NCBI GenBank assembly: GCA_022495995.1
Contig: JAFEMH010005408.1
Location: 62,001 to 126,000, forward strand
DNA length: 64,000 nt
Source of the DNA: Adenophora triphylla var. japonica
Taxonomy: Eukaryota > Streptophyta > Magnoliopsida > Asterales > Campanulaceae
Reading direction: 5' to 3'
In this document: positions 1 through 10,329 of the stretch, piece after piece
Layout of the letters: every line of letters starts with the position of its first letter
Numbering within the stretch: the stretch's first letter is position 1
The notes under the pieces: model-generated
The model's database searches: none
Seen by the model: the letters and a program-made list of their open reading frames with translations, nothing else
Told to the model about the DNA's origin: nothing
Program-made: the position numbers and the translations under genes

Positions 1-569
1 ATGAGACTATCACAATTAGGTATGTGAAGTTAAAAGCGGATCCGTCTACCTAAGGGTATGAATAGGAGATCAATTGATTTTTAAGGGGAATGGTTTTAAA
101 AATCCACAACAAAAGATCTCATAGTGGAGACTCAACCTTGAGAATTGGAGATCCCAAAACCTTAGTTCATTAAGACTACTAAGTTATAATGTTGAGTTGA
201 AACACTTGGAACCTGTTTCACACTTATTCCTAAAACATCAGAGTGTATGTACCTGCAACAAGTGGTGAGGGTAAGTTGTAAAAACTTTTAATGATTCCTA
301 TAGGAGATCACCTATATAAGTGAGAAGTAATAAAGCCGTTTCTAAATTGAACACTTATAAAATCAAGCACGGTACAGGGCCGAAATGGATAAAAACGTGA
401 GAACAAAATGTGTTACAGCTATTATTGTGTAAGTGCTATTGTCATGGTATACACTATACATTCACTAGTTCAAAGCATCACGCTACTAAATGACTAGTAT
501 ATCCGATAGTATTTTACTAATAAAAGTTCAAGGCCACAATTTACCTATCCTGATGCAAGAAGTGGTGTT
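1..569 (+). mobile_element. 3' noncoding tail of a copia element, cut by window start
   Basis: This stretch has no long ORF. Its wording (a segment on 'gagatcccaaaacc', a later 'ggagatcacctatata', then 'caagcacggtacagggcc' and 'gtcatggtatacac') resembles the noncoding region that follows pol in one group of plant copia elements, as I remember it. It ends in a purine-rich tract just before a TG that could open a 3' LTR at about 570. The element's coding part would lie left of the window. I rely on remembered resemblance, so the call is tentative. Confidence 0.4.
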
Positions 570-1620
570 TGACCAAAAATTCCATATAGTTTCATTTTTC
601 GTAATTGAAAATAAGTTACATAAATGTAATCTACATTTTAATTAGATTAAAATGATATATTTATTTTCTCAAAACCAATTTTGGGTGAATGAGAAATTAA
701 TATTGGAAATATGCTAATTGTTGTTGTAAGTTTAATAGTTTAATTGATAAAGAAATAATATTTTTGATTTCAAGAGACACCAAATCATGTGAAAGATTTG
801 TTGGATCATGAGATTAATATGTTTGGTAAACATATTATCACTTTTGAGTTCTAAAACCTAACTTTGTTAGTATTCCGCTAGAAAAAATAGCGAAAAGACA
901 TGTATATATGTTATATTTAACGAAAATACATGACTTTCTGTTAAAAATTTAACTGTAACTGCCAGAATCTGTTAGAAATTTAACAGTAACCGCCATTTTC
1001 CGTCAGAAAGCTTGCAAAAATGCCACATTCTGTCAGAAACTTAAGGAACTGTCAAAAATTAACAGGATTCACGTGTTTCAGTTAAATATTTAATGAATCA
1101 GACTATTTTGGACTAATTTTCACTTTAAAGGCTAAGGATGTGTCCTTTGATTGGATAGAATAGATTCAATGTATCTATACTTATGTATTTTGGTATAAAA
1201 GACACCATAAATCTTAATTTACTATAAATAGACCCTCCTTTTTGTCATTAATCATTCATTTTATCCTATTTTACAATTTAGAAACATAATTTAATAGAAT
1301 TATGTGAATTATTCATATAATTCAATGGAATTCTCAATAAATCTATTAGAAAATAGATCATCTTGTTAAATAAAGTTTCCTTCAACGTCTGAAAGTGACA
1401 AACACAGTTGAGTTCACCGAGTTTTTGATTTGAAGTGTTTCTATCAAAAATAATAAGTCGTTTTATCTTTAAAAAAGATTGACACAAAACTGTTAGCACC
1501 AGTGTGGAGCATTATCTTTTTGTGGAGATTGTGTTGTTTCACAATACTCGACTTCCCTTATTTGTCCGATTTGATTTAATTTACGTATTTCTAGTTTATG
1601 CTAATTTACTGCCCTTAATT
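570..1620 (+). mobile_element. Probable 3' LTR of the left-end copia element; boundaries approximate
   Basis: The AT-rich stretch begins at a TG after a purine-rich tract and contains a TATA-like ACTATAAATAGA near 1221-1232, as expected for an LTR promoter. It also holds several diverged copies of a unit around 'tctgttagaaatttaacagtaac' between about 930 and 1060. No second LTR is available for comparison and the right end is not defined. It could instead be ordinary intergenic DNA. Confidence 0.3.
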
Positions 1621-1644
1621 ATATGTTTTGGTTATTAATGACTA

Positions 1645-1932
1645 CTCCCTCCGTCCCACCCAAAAGGGCACAAATTTCCTTTTTGGGCGTCCCATTTGAA
1701 AGGGCACAACCCAAAAATGGAAAGTTTTTTATTACTTCTTTATTTGTGGGACCCACTTGTCATACTCTCACAAATAAATATCCACTAACTATTTCCTACC
1801 CCACTTTTTTTCCCACGTCACCTTTCACTCACAACATTTATTTCACTATACCACTTTTTCTCTTTCCTACATCACTTTTCTTAATTCCCGTGCAAGGCAC
1901 AAATTTTGCCCTTTCGGGCGGAACGGAGGGAG
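1645..1932. mobile_element. Stowaway-type MITE
   Basis: The left end starts CTCCCTCCGTCCCACCC and the right end is the near-complement ...GGGCGGAACGGAGGGAG. Both are flanked by TA (1643-1644 and 1933-1934), the Tc1/mariner-type duplication. The 288-bp element has no coding capacity of its own; a long ORF across it is incidental. Confidence 0.9.
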
Positions 1933-1934
1933 TA

Positions 1935-2735
1935 TTTATTTTGGGCGGAGGGACAAGACATCATGCTTATAATCATATTCCCCAATGTACAAGAAATACC
2001 AATAAAGAGGCTAATGCAATTGTCTAAACCAAAAAACTTTAAAAGTCAACCAATTGAAGTTTTGTCTTAAATTGTATCGAAGATTCACAAAAAATATGGG
2101 TTCAATAGAGATGGATTGCCTGCATACGAATGTTATGCTTTCGTTCGATCATAATATTAATGCTTTAGCAAATAGAAACGTTAGAGTACGTACCTCTTCC
2201 ATGGTTGGCAATGAATTCGTTTGGCATTGTTGACAATGGAGTCGTTTGGATTGAGTTGTTGTTGTTGTTCTTTGCAGAGATTAGGAACGTCAGCCGAGCA
2301 AGAGTTTTTGCGGTTTATGAAGGTGATATATAAAGGTCGTATAAGAGGATAAAATTGGGATTATTGAAAATATTACTCGATGCTAATTTCTTTCCTCCTA
2401 AATCTTTCCGGTTTTGGGAGGATTGTGTACTATGAAATTTTTAAAAAAAAATCTTTAATTCCAATTCCTTTCTAAAAAAAAACTTAGAAGCAAAATTAAA
2501 AAGGAAATTATTTTAGATTCCATCCCATCCCAATTTTTAAAACTACCACGCACTAAGAAGTCTCACTCTTTCCCTTTGGTTAACGAGGTAGTATAGAAAG
2601 CGTACTCCGGTCATATTGTACAAACTACCTTCTTGCCCTTGTTTTACTTCTAATTCACTTGTTCCATCATGTGCCTTCTTAGGCTCATCTGCTATAGTCG
2701 AGGTCTGCTTCTTCCTGAGTAAAGTACCTTTTTAG
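1935..2735. other. Unassigned AT-rich DNA
   Basis: I see no credible ORF, RNA gene or repeat here. The last five bases (TTTAG, 2731-2735) are the left target-site duplication of the copia element that follows. Confidence 0.5.
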
Positions 2736-2822
2736 TGTTAGAACATGGATTAAATAATATGTGTTATTGAATTCCATATATTATAATCATTTAATAATGT
2801 TAAAGTATAGACAAAATATGTA

Positions 2823-3080
2823 AATGCTTCACCATTTTGGGCTGGCACGCAAATTAAGGAAAAAGGTAAGTGAAGAAAATGTTGTGAGTGTAAAAGTAAA
2901 ATAGGAGAGAGAATGAGTGGAGAGAAGTAAATTTGAAAAGTGTTGTGAGTATAAAAGTGAAATAGGAGAGAGAATTAGTGGGTGGAATAGTAAAGATTCT
3001 TTGCCATTTTAGGAAAGGTGAAGCTTCTAACGGGATGCCCTTTTGGGTAATTGGTGAAGCTTTTATTGAGACGGAGGGAG
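2823..3080. mobile_element. Decapitated Stowaway MITE inside the 5' LTR
   Basis: The right end is intact (GAGACGGAGGGAG then TA at 3081-3082) and the body matches the MITE family at 27730-28017, with tracts such as 'ggagagagaatgagtgg'. The CTCCCTCCGTC left end is missing. The junction with LTR sequence at 2822/2823 and the missing 110 bp of LTR indicate a deletion that removed the left end of the MITE together with adjacent LTR. Confidence 0.8.
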
Positions 3081-3242
3081 TATAGGCTATCCATCAGCCC
3101 ATTTGAGACACTTAGATTTCATTACAATTCAGTCAATAATCACTCTTCATTTGTCAAAGAAGAACTAGTGTGGGCACAATCATTTAGAAGTACTATCTCC
3201 CTACTTTCTCATTTATTCAAGAACAAGATCAAGAACACAATC

Positions 3243-3257
3243 ATGGATTCTTCAGGT
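3243..3257 (+). promoter_or_regulatory. LTR-borne start codon followed by a splice donor
   Basis: An ATG at 3243 is followed by three codons and a G, then GT at 3256-3257 (ATGGATTCTTCAG|GTACAT). Unspliced, the frame stops at TAG 3294-3296, still inside the LTR. Spliced to the acceptor at 4710-4711, it enters the gag frame exactly. The same arrangement is kept in the 3' LTR (9513) and, with changed codons, in the related minus-strand LTRs (ATGGAATCACAAG|GTACAC, ATG at 19602-19600 and 44129-44127). Confidence 0.7.
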
Positions 3258-3341
3258 ACATGCTTCCATCTTCATCTTCTTCTCTTCTTAATCTAGTTAT
3301 GAGATGGTTGATGGATTGATGGATCATTTTGTTCTAACAAT

Positions 3342-3353
3342 TGGTATCAGAGC
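3342..3353 (+). other. Primer-binding site of Copia-1 (tRNA-iMet type)
   Basis: TGGTATCAGAGC starts two bases after the LTR end. This is the usual primer-binding site of plant copia elements, complementary to the 3' end of initiator methionine tRNA. Confidence 0.93.
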
Positions 3354-3756
3354 CTGCTCATATACTAGATTGAGTTTGAAATTCTTATAGAGCCTTATGC
3401 TTTAATTTATTTCATATTTGTAATCCTTGTGTGATTTCATTTGGTTTTGTTCTTGTTCATGATACTCATCTTGTCTAAGAGTATTATATTCATAACTTCA
3501 TTCAATTTTTGGAAATAATGGTAAAATCAAGTTTTAAGAGACACAATGGTTCATACAAGATTACCCCATTTACATAGCCAACATTGTGTAATGTTTGGAG
3601 TGTGTAAATCTAGGTCTACTTGTTTGAATCATGTTGAAGTGCAAACTTGTCCCATTTATATAGCCAGCATTTTATAATGCATTAAGTATGGAAATTTGAT
3701 TCAAAACTGTTCATAAAATTGTGTAAAAATGGTGGCTTTTCGTAATTCTGGGCATT

Positions 3757-3976
3757 GGGCACGAGTCGTCCCGTGGGGGACGAGTCATCCCCGTCAATTT
3801 TCTGGAATAGGATCTCTCAGATTCAGTCGTCCCCCTTATAGGGACGAGTCGTGCCCTATGGGACGAGTCATTCCTTTGAAAATTCCAGAAAAGGGGTATC
3901 ACTGATTCATTCGTCCCACTTATATGGACGAGTCGTCCCCTTAGGGACGAGTTGTGCCCTAAGGGACGAGTCGTCC
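3757..3976. repeat. Array of GGGACGAGTCGTCCC-like near-palindromes
   Basis: About eight versions of a 15-bp unit that pairs with itself around its middle base occur in 220 bp, for example at 3757, 3776, 3841, 3860, 3926, 3944 and 3963. Single-base variants such as GTCATCCCC and GTTGTGCCC often keep one arm intact. A longer repeat is also visible: a spacer with 'tctggaataggat' or 'ttccagaaaagg' then 'ctcagattca' or 'actgattcat' recurs at roughly 95-bp spacing. The array is noncoding and lies in the leader between the primer-binding site and gag. Confidence 0.85.
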
Positions 3977-4711
3977 AGAGAGCCTTCAGGTTCAATTTTT
4001 ACCCAGAATTTTGTGATAATTCATTAATAAATTATAATATCTGGACACCAGTCGCGCTTCAGTGGTTCTTGGAGTTATCAAACTTTAAGAATGGACGGGT
4101 AGAACAAAAGGATATTGTCTTTTATTAATAAATTTCGTTTGTTTCTTTACCATTTAAAATTTTCAGAAATTACCTTAAGGCCTTATATTTCCGATTTAAT
4201 TATATCCTTAACATTTTGGATAAAATTAACATCGTCGCCAAAGTGATTTTGTTGATCAAATTCAAACTTGTTAAAAGATGAATGTAAATGTTGATATGTG
4301 ATAACATGCTTGTTTCCCAAAGGAGACCTTGTTGTTGACTAAGTATTTGCATTCATAGGATAATAATTGAATTAAACTTTAGGTCATTTTAAATACTTTG
4401 AACCATCCCAAAGGAAGGCGGGTGTTTAAAGTGAATTGTTTATATTCTTTATTACCGGGTAACAAGTACCTTAAACTTTAGGACATTTTTGTACTTGAAC
4501 CGGCCCAAAGGAAGGCAAGTATTTTAAATGTATTGTTTAAGTTATTTGTTTACCCTAAGATAAATCAAATTGTGAGTCAATTCGCAATCCAAAGATTAGC
4601 CTTGATGTCATGTTGATTATCTTTTATTTTGATGGAATTCATTTGATATAATTAATCGTTCTGTAGATTCTTATATATGTTTTTGTGTTTCATCTTGTTT
4701 TTCTCCTTCAG

Positions 4712-5510
4712 ATTTGATTAATGCTTCATCCGTAACTACTGCCATTAACAACATACCTTTGCTTACTGAGACCAATTTTAAAACTTGGAAAAAGAAAATA
4801 ACTATGATCTTAGGCTGCATGGACCTTGATCTCGCATTAAGAGAACCAAGTCCCGCCCCTCTTACTGACAAAAGCACTTCGGAAGAACGCTTAAGTCTAG
4901 AGAGGTGGAACCGTTCTAATCGCGTGAGCCTAAGTATCATGCAAAATGCAGTCCCGGAGACCTTTTTGAATAGTGTCTCCGAAGATGTTGGAGCTAAAGT
5001 TTTCTTGGATGCCCTAGAGGAACGCTTTGCAAAAAGCAATAAATCCGAAACAAGTTCTACCTTAAGGAAGCTTGTTTCCATGAGGTACAAGGGCACAGGA
5101 AGCTTAAGGGAATATATAATGGAAATATTTCATCTATCTTCTAAAGTAAAGGCACTCAAGTTGGACCTTTCGGAAGACTTGCTTGTGCATTTGGCTTTAA
5201 TTTCTCTTCCTCATCAATTTGGTCATTTTGAAATGACCTATAACTGTCAAAAGGACAAGTGGAACATCAATGAATTGATTTCATATGTGATAGAGGAAGA
5301 GGATAGGTTGAAACAAACTAAACCCGAAAGTGCTCATTATGCATCTACCTCTTCTCGTGGGATAAAGAGAAAAGGTAAGTAGATTGCGATTGCAACAAAG
5401 AAGCCTAAGGGATCATCAAATGATCAAAAGGTTAAGAAATGCTTCTTTTGCAAGGACCTTACTCACATGAAGAACGACTTCCCTAAGTATCGCCAATGGC
5501 GAATTAAGAA
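4712..5510 (+). pseudogene. gag: Copia-1 gag remnant
   Basis: This is the capsid-like protein that would package the element's RNA. The frame from 4714 reads as a copia gag of the UBN2/DUF4219 type (NFKTWKKKITMILGCMDLDLALRE near the N-terminus, then a YVIEEEDRL region). The first residue of the open frame is TTG and not ATG, and no ATG lies close upstream in frame, which points to a spliced start. A TAG at 5380-5382 interrupts the frame before the zinc knuckle at about 5440-5480. The knuckle has C-X2-C-X4-H but its last Cys is Phe (CFFCKDLTHMKNDF). Both changes make it non-functional. Confidence 0.85.
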
Positions 5511-8500
5511 AGGTATGTCATTTAGCTTTGTTTTTACTGAGGCAAATTTAGTTTCAATTCCTTCATATACATGGTGGTTAGATTCTGGTGCAACTACTCA
5601 CATAAGTTCATGTATGCAGGGTTGCCTGAACTACCGAACGCCCAATGAAGATGAAAGATACATCTACATGGGAGCTGGAAAGCTGGTAGAGGTGGAGGGC
5701 ATAGGGATTTTTAGATTATCTCTTAGTACCGGATATTTTTTGGTTTTGAATAATGTATTTATTATACCGTCTTTTAGATGGAATTTGATTTCCATCACTA
5801 CCTTAGATAGGGAAGGTTATTCCTGTATCTTTGGTAATAATAAATGCAATTTGTTTTTTAATTCAAAACTCTTTGGTACTAGTTTTTTATTTTATATTGA
5901 TAATCTATATTTACTTGATACAGTCAATTCATCAAATGAGTCCCATAATAATGAAACTAACTCTAGAGGCATAAAACGAAAGTTTTCAAGTAAAAATTCT
6001 TATACCTTGTGGCATAGGCGTTTGGGTCATATCTCTAAAAGGAGAATTGACAAGCTTGTGTCCGAGGGAATATTATAAAAGCTTGATACTCCGGAAAATA
6101 ACTTTTGTATTGAATGCCTTAGGGGAAAATTTACAAACAGCAACAAAAATAAAGAATCCTTGAGTGCTACAAAAGTCTTAGAACTGATTCATACGGATAT
6201 ATGTGGTTCGTTCTCTACCCTTTCATGGAACGGACAAACATATTTCATTACGTTCATAGATGACTTCTCTCGTTATGGATACATTTATTTGATTCATGAA
6301 AAGTCTCAATCATTGGAGGTTTTCAAGTCTTTTAAAGCCGAAGTTGAAAATCAGCTTGAAAAGACTATTAAGAACGTTAGATCCGATCGTGGTGGTGAAT
6401 ACTACGATCGGAATGACGGTTCGGGAGAACAACGTCCAGGTCCTTTTTCTCGCTTTTTGGAAGAGTGTGGGATTGTCCCTCACTACACCATGCTGGGGAC
6501 ACCTAGCATGAATGGTGTAGCCGAGAGACGTAATAGAACCCTTAAGGATATGGTAAGAAGTATAGTTTCTTGTACTTCTTTACCTCACTCATTATGGGGC
6601 GATGCTTTGAAAACCGCAACCTACCTACTTAATCGAGCTCCTTCAAAAGCTACTGACAAAACCCCTTATGAATTATGGACAGGCAAGAAATCGTCCCTAA
6701 ATCATCTTCATGTTTGGGGTTGTCCAGCCGAAGCTAGGCCTTATAAACCTAACGAAGGAAAGTTGGACTCTAAGACCGTTAGTAGTTATTTTGTAGGATA
6801 TTCTCAAAGATCTAGGGGATATAAATTCTATGACCCAAAAACTAGAACCTTTTTCGAGACGAGAAATGTTAGGTTCTTTAAGGATGTTGAATTTAGAGGG
6901 GAAAATAGTAATTTTGAATTTGAAGAGTTAGAAGAGGAATTTGTTTCTATACCTCTTCCTATAGTTCCTATCGAAAATCAAGCACTTGTGCCTGAAATTC
7001 GACAAGAACATAATATTCAAAATGACGTTAATTCTCCTATTAATGAACAACATGAAAATGTTGATGAGGAAATCAACACCCTCAACATCAAGAAGAACCG
7101 GTGCCCTTTAGAAGATCTAATAGAGCAAGAAGGAGTGCAATTCCGGATTATTATGATGTTTATCTTGCCGAGAATGAGGAACCGTTAGGTTTAGTGGGAG
7201 ATGAACCTATCACCTTCCATGAAGCCATTAGTGGTCCAAATTCTCATAAGTGGATTAATGCCATAAATAAAGAGTTAAAATCCATGACAGATAATGACGT
7301 TTAGGATCTTGTCCCATTACCTAAGAATGTGAAACCCATTGGGTGTAAATGGGTCTTTAAGACCAAAAGGGATTCACAAGGTAATGTGGAAAGACATAAG
7401 GCTCGTCTTGTCGCTAAAGGATTTACTCAAAAAGAAGGCATTGATTACAAAGAAACATTTTCACCGGTATCCTCTAAAAATGCCTTTAGGATCATTATGG
7501 CATTAGTAACATATTTTGATCTTGAGCTTCATCAAATGGATATAAAGACAGCTTTTCTCAATGGCGACATTGAGGAAACTATCTATATGAAGAAACTAGA
7601 AATGGTGACTGATTCGGATCAAACTAGTCAACTAGTTTGTAAACTTAAGAAATCCATTTATGGGCTTAAGCAAGCATCTCGTCAATGGTAATTAAAATTT
7701 AACCAAGTTATTCTTTCATTTTGTTTTGAAATGAATCTTGGTGAAGATTGTGTGTACCATAAGTTCAGTGGGAGTAGATTTATATTTTTGGTCTTATATG
7801 TGGATGACATTTTACTTGCTAGTAATGATAAGGACCTTTTTAAGGAAACTAAGAAATTTCTCTCAAACAAATTTGAGATGAAAGATCTTGGTGAAGCTTC
7901 TTTTGTATTAGGAATCCAAATACATCGTGATCGTTCACGAGGTATTTTAGGATTATCACAAAAGAGCTATATAGAAAAGGTATTACAAAGGTTTAGCATG
8001 CAAAATTGTAAACCACATGACACCCCTGTCTCTAAGGTAGATAAATTCAGTCTAAAGCAATGTCCTAAGAATAATATTGAATCCAAGTTTATGGAAGAAA
8101 TCCCATATGCGTCGGCAGTAGGAAGCTTAATGTATGCACAAGTCTGTACTCGTCCGGATCTTGCTTTTATTGTTGGCATGCTTAGTCGATACCAAAGCAA
8201 TTCAGGAAAAGAACATTGGGTTGCAGCCAAAAGGGTGATGAGATACTTACAAAACACGAAGAACTACATGCTTACATACACAAAGTCGGATCACCTTGAG
8301 ATCATTGGTTATTCCGATTCCGACTTTGCTGGATGCCAAGATAGTCGGAAATCGACATCGGGTTATGTCTTCACTTTGGCCGGTGGAGCAATTTCTTGGA
8401 GAAGTGCCAAGCAAACATTAGTAACTACTTCCACCATGGAAGCCGAATTTGTTGCTTGCTATGAGGCATCCAATCAAGCTATATGGCTGCGAAAATTCAT

Positions 8501-8785
8501 TGAAGGACTGCGAATTGTCAAAGGTGTTGAAAGACCGCTTAAGTTATAGTGTGGCAATCGGGCCGCGGTATTGTAGTACTCCAACAACAACAAGAGTTCA
8601 TCTAAATCTAAGCATATAGATATTAAGTTTCTTGTTGTAAGAGAGAGAGTACAAAATGAACAAATAGAAATAGAACTTATTGGTACAAACTCTATGCTTG
8701 CGGATCCATTTACTAAGGCGTTATCTCCTTTAGTATTTCACGAGCAAGTTGCTCATATGGGTGTAATTACTTTTGATAATGCTTA
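5511..8785 (+). pseudogene. pol: Copia-1 pol remnant (PR, INT, RT, RNase H)
   Basis: Domains in order: aspartic protease (WWLDSGATTHIS, about 5570-5605); GAG-pre-integrase (LWHRRLGH, about 6008-6030); integrase core 6160-7000 with ELIHTDICG, VRSDRGGEY and NGVAERRNRT, so D, D and E are present; a copia integrase C-terminal region; RT from 7329 (GCKWVFKTK, MDIKTAFLNGD, YVDDILL); RNase H (YSDSDFAGCQDSRKSTSGY) ending at about 8785. Stops break it at 6076 (TAA), 7302 (TAG in place of Trp), 7689 (TAA in place of Tyr) and 8547 (TAG in place of Tyr), with a frameshift near 7100. The catalytic motifs survive, so decay looks recent compared with the gypsy copies. Confidence 0.9.
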
Positions 8786-9148
8786 AATCGGTGGGAGTTT
8801 GTGTTGTTTTCTATCTTCTTGTGTTGGTTTTATTATATTGATCTCATTTAAGTTAAGTAGGACTAGTTGGAGAATATATATACATTCTATATATTCATTA
8901 ATATTCCATGCTACATATCTATACTTAATCTATGTCATTTAGTTGGATATATATATGTGATTAATGTGGGTTTGGTTGCGAATCAATTACAACGACTGCC
9001 CCTTTAGTCCCTATACTTATAAGACTAATGGACGAGATTGTATTGGATGGCAATAAAAGTGTACATAAGGGTTGTCATTCATATTATAGATGATTTAAGG
9101 AATTTATTCAGTAAATGATACATATTAATATTAATCCAAGTGAAAGAT
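8786..9148 (+). other. Copia-1 3' noncoding region with polypurine tract
   Basis: The segment between the end of pol and the 3' LTR is noncoding. It ends in purine-rich CCAAGTGAAAGAT directly before TGTTAGAACA, so this tract is the likely plus-strand primer. A second purine run (GGTGGGAG) at about 8791 is further from the LTR. Confidence 0.7.
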
Positions 9149-9605
9149 TGTTAGAACATGGATTAAATAATATGTGTTATTGAATTCCATATATTATAAT
9201 CATTTAATAATGTTAAAGTATAGACAAAATATGTAGAATACTATTAGGTGAAAGTACCATTAAATGATGGGCATAATGGTAACTTCTCACCGCCAACTTT
9301 ACGAAAGGGTGTAGTCCCTAAATGAAGTTCCCTTTCTCAATCTATATATAGGCTATCCATCAGCCCATTTGAGACACTTAGATTTCATTACAATTCAGTC
9401 AAAAATCACTCTTCATTTGTCAAAGAAGAACTAGTGTGGGCACAATCATTTAGAAGTACTATCTCCCTACTTTCTCATTTATTCAAGAACAAGATCAAGA
9501 ACACAATCATGGATTCTTCAGGTACACGCTTCCGTCTTCATCTTCTTCTCTTCTTAATCTAGTTATGAGATGGTTCATGGTTTGATGGATCATTTTGTTC
9601 CAACA
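9149..9605 (+). repeat. 3' LTR of Copia-1
   Basis: The 457-bp LTR runs from TGTTAGAACATGG to TTCCAACA and is followed by the TTTAG duplication. It keeps the segment lost from the 5' LTR and so shows the pre-MITE state. A TATATATAGG box is near 9343-9352, and the start-codon/donor motif is repeated at 9513. Confidence 0.93.
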
Positions 9606-9803
9606 TTTAGTCCTTGAACTTTTTAAATTTTTACCTTTTCATTCGTGAACTTTTTTTTTTACCTTTTCGTCCTTAAACTAGCCTATTTTAGGACAAGTTA
9701 GTCCTTCCGTCAATCATCCATTGTGTGCCGTTTAATCCGCTGAGTTGGAAACTGACTAGACTTTAACGCATACAAAACATAGTAAAGATCATTTTGTTTA
9801 ATA

Positions 9804-9994
9804 CACACTTCGTCTCAAAAATGATTTTTTCACCATTTGTGGAATACACACTCCGTCTCAAAATAAATTTTTCACTTTTTATGATTAAATCAACCTATAA
9901 TTGTTTTTCAAAGTTCGAAAAAAAAAAAGTAAGATCATTTTGGGACGGAGTGAAACGACAAAAAATTAGAAAAATCATTTTGAAACAGAGGGAG
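9804..9994. mobile_element. Nested Stowaway-like MITEs
   Basis: The outer ends CACACTTCGTCTCAAAAATG (9804) and ...CATTTTGAAACAGAGGGAG (9994) pair and are flanked by TA. Inside, a second pair begins CACTCCGTCTCAAAATAA (about 9848) and ends ATTTTGGGACGGAGTG (about 9952). One MITE therefore appears to have inserted into another, though a partial internal duplication is possible. Confidence 0.65.
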
Positions 9995-10329
9995 TACGAC
10001 CATATAATGTTTAACAAACACCATTGGTAAACACATCTACAATGAAAAAAACATCCTTAATGCATTAATCATCTTGAACCTCAATTTTACATTATAGAGT
10101 AGGAAAAGTACCAACCATTAGTTTTAACAACTCTATAGAGCCAAAAAAAACCACCCCAGCCATAAAAACCAACAACTACACAAACAACCTTCTTAAATGT
10201 TAACCAAAACATCAGTTTCCAACAAGCATCAAAAGAGCATCATAAATGTTTAAAAATCTGTCCTAGTTGTTTGTCCATGGACTTGAACCAAAAAATAAAA
10301 AGAAGCCAACAACCAACACTAGTACAAAC
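9995..10329. other. Unassigned DNA downstream of the MULE fragment
   Basis: AT-rich sequence with no credible gene. It follows the stop codon of the minus-strand MULE remnant and may be its 3' flank. Confidence 0.4.

Larger units (their letters stand above)
2736..3339 (+). repeat. 5' LTR of Copia-1
   Basis: The LTR opens TGTTAGAACATGG and closes with ...TTCTAACA. It matches the 3' LTR at 9149-9605 over 2736-2822 and 3081-3339. The middle is a MITE remnant that replaced about 110 bp still present in the 3' LTR (about 9236-9345). That lost part lies just upstream of the TATATATAGG-like promoter region, so the original 5' promoter was altered. Confidence 0.93.
3256..4711 (+). other. Predicted leader intron of Copia-1
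   Basis: The donor GTACAT is in the LTR. The acceptor at 4710-4711 follows a strong pyrimidine tract ending TTTTTCTCCTTCAG. The next bases continue the gag frame, which has no in-frame ATG near its start. The 1456-bp intron would contain the LTR end, the primer-binding site and the near-palindrome array. Splicing is inferred from sequence only. Confidence 0.65.
2736..9605 (+). mobile_element. Copia-1: full-length decayed Ty1/copia retrotransposon
   Basis: The element has TG...CA LTRs (2736-3339 and 9149-9605), a perfect 5-bp target duplication TTTAG on both sides (2731-2735 and 9606-9610), and an initiator-Met-type primer-binding site at 3342-3353. Domains run in copia order: gag, CCHC knuckle, protease, integrase, reverse transcriptase, RNase H. 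At least five in-frame stops and one frameshift break the polyprotein, so it is not autonomous now. The LTRs are still very similar outside a MITE-related change in the 5' LTR. I do not assign a clade. Confidence 0.93.

Noticed and set aside
1623..2027. 134-codon ORF on the plus strand
   Set aside because: It lies across a Stowaway MITE and its terminal repeats; no protein family resemblance.
3342..3353. tRNA-like sequence TGGTATCAGAGC, also at 60556 and (minus) 56036
   Set aside because: These are retrotransposon primer-binding sites complementary to tRNA; no cloverleaf surrounds them.
3757..3976. CRISPR-like array of short palindromic repeats
   Set aside because: Unit spacing is irregular, units vary and the array lies in the leader of a plant copia element; no cas genes exist here.
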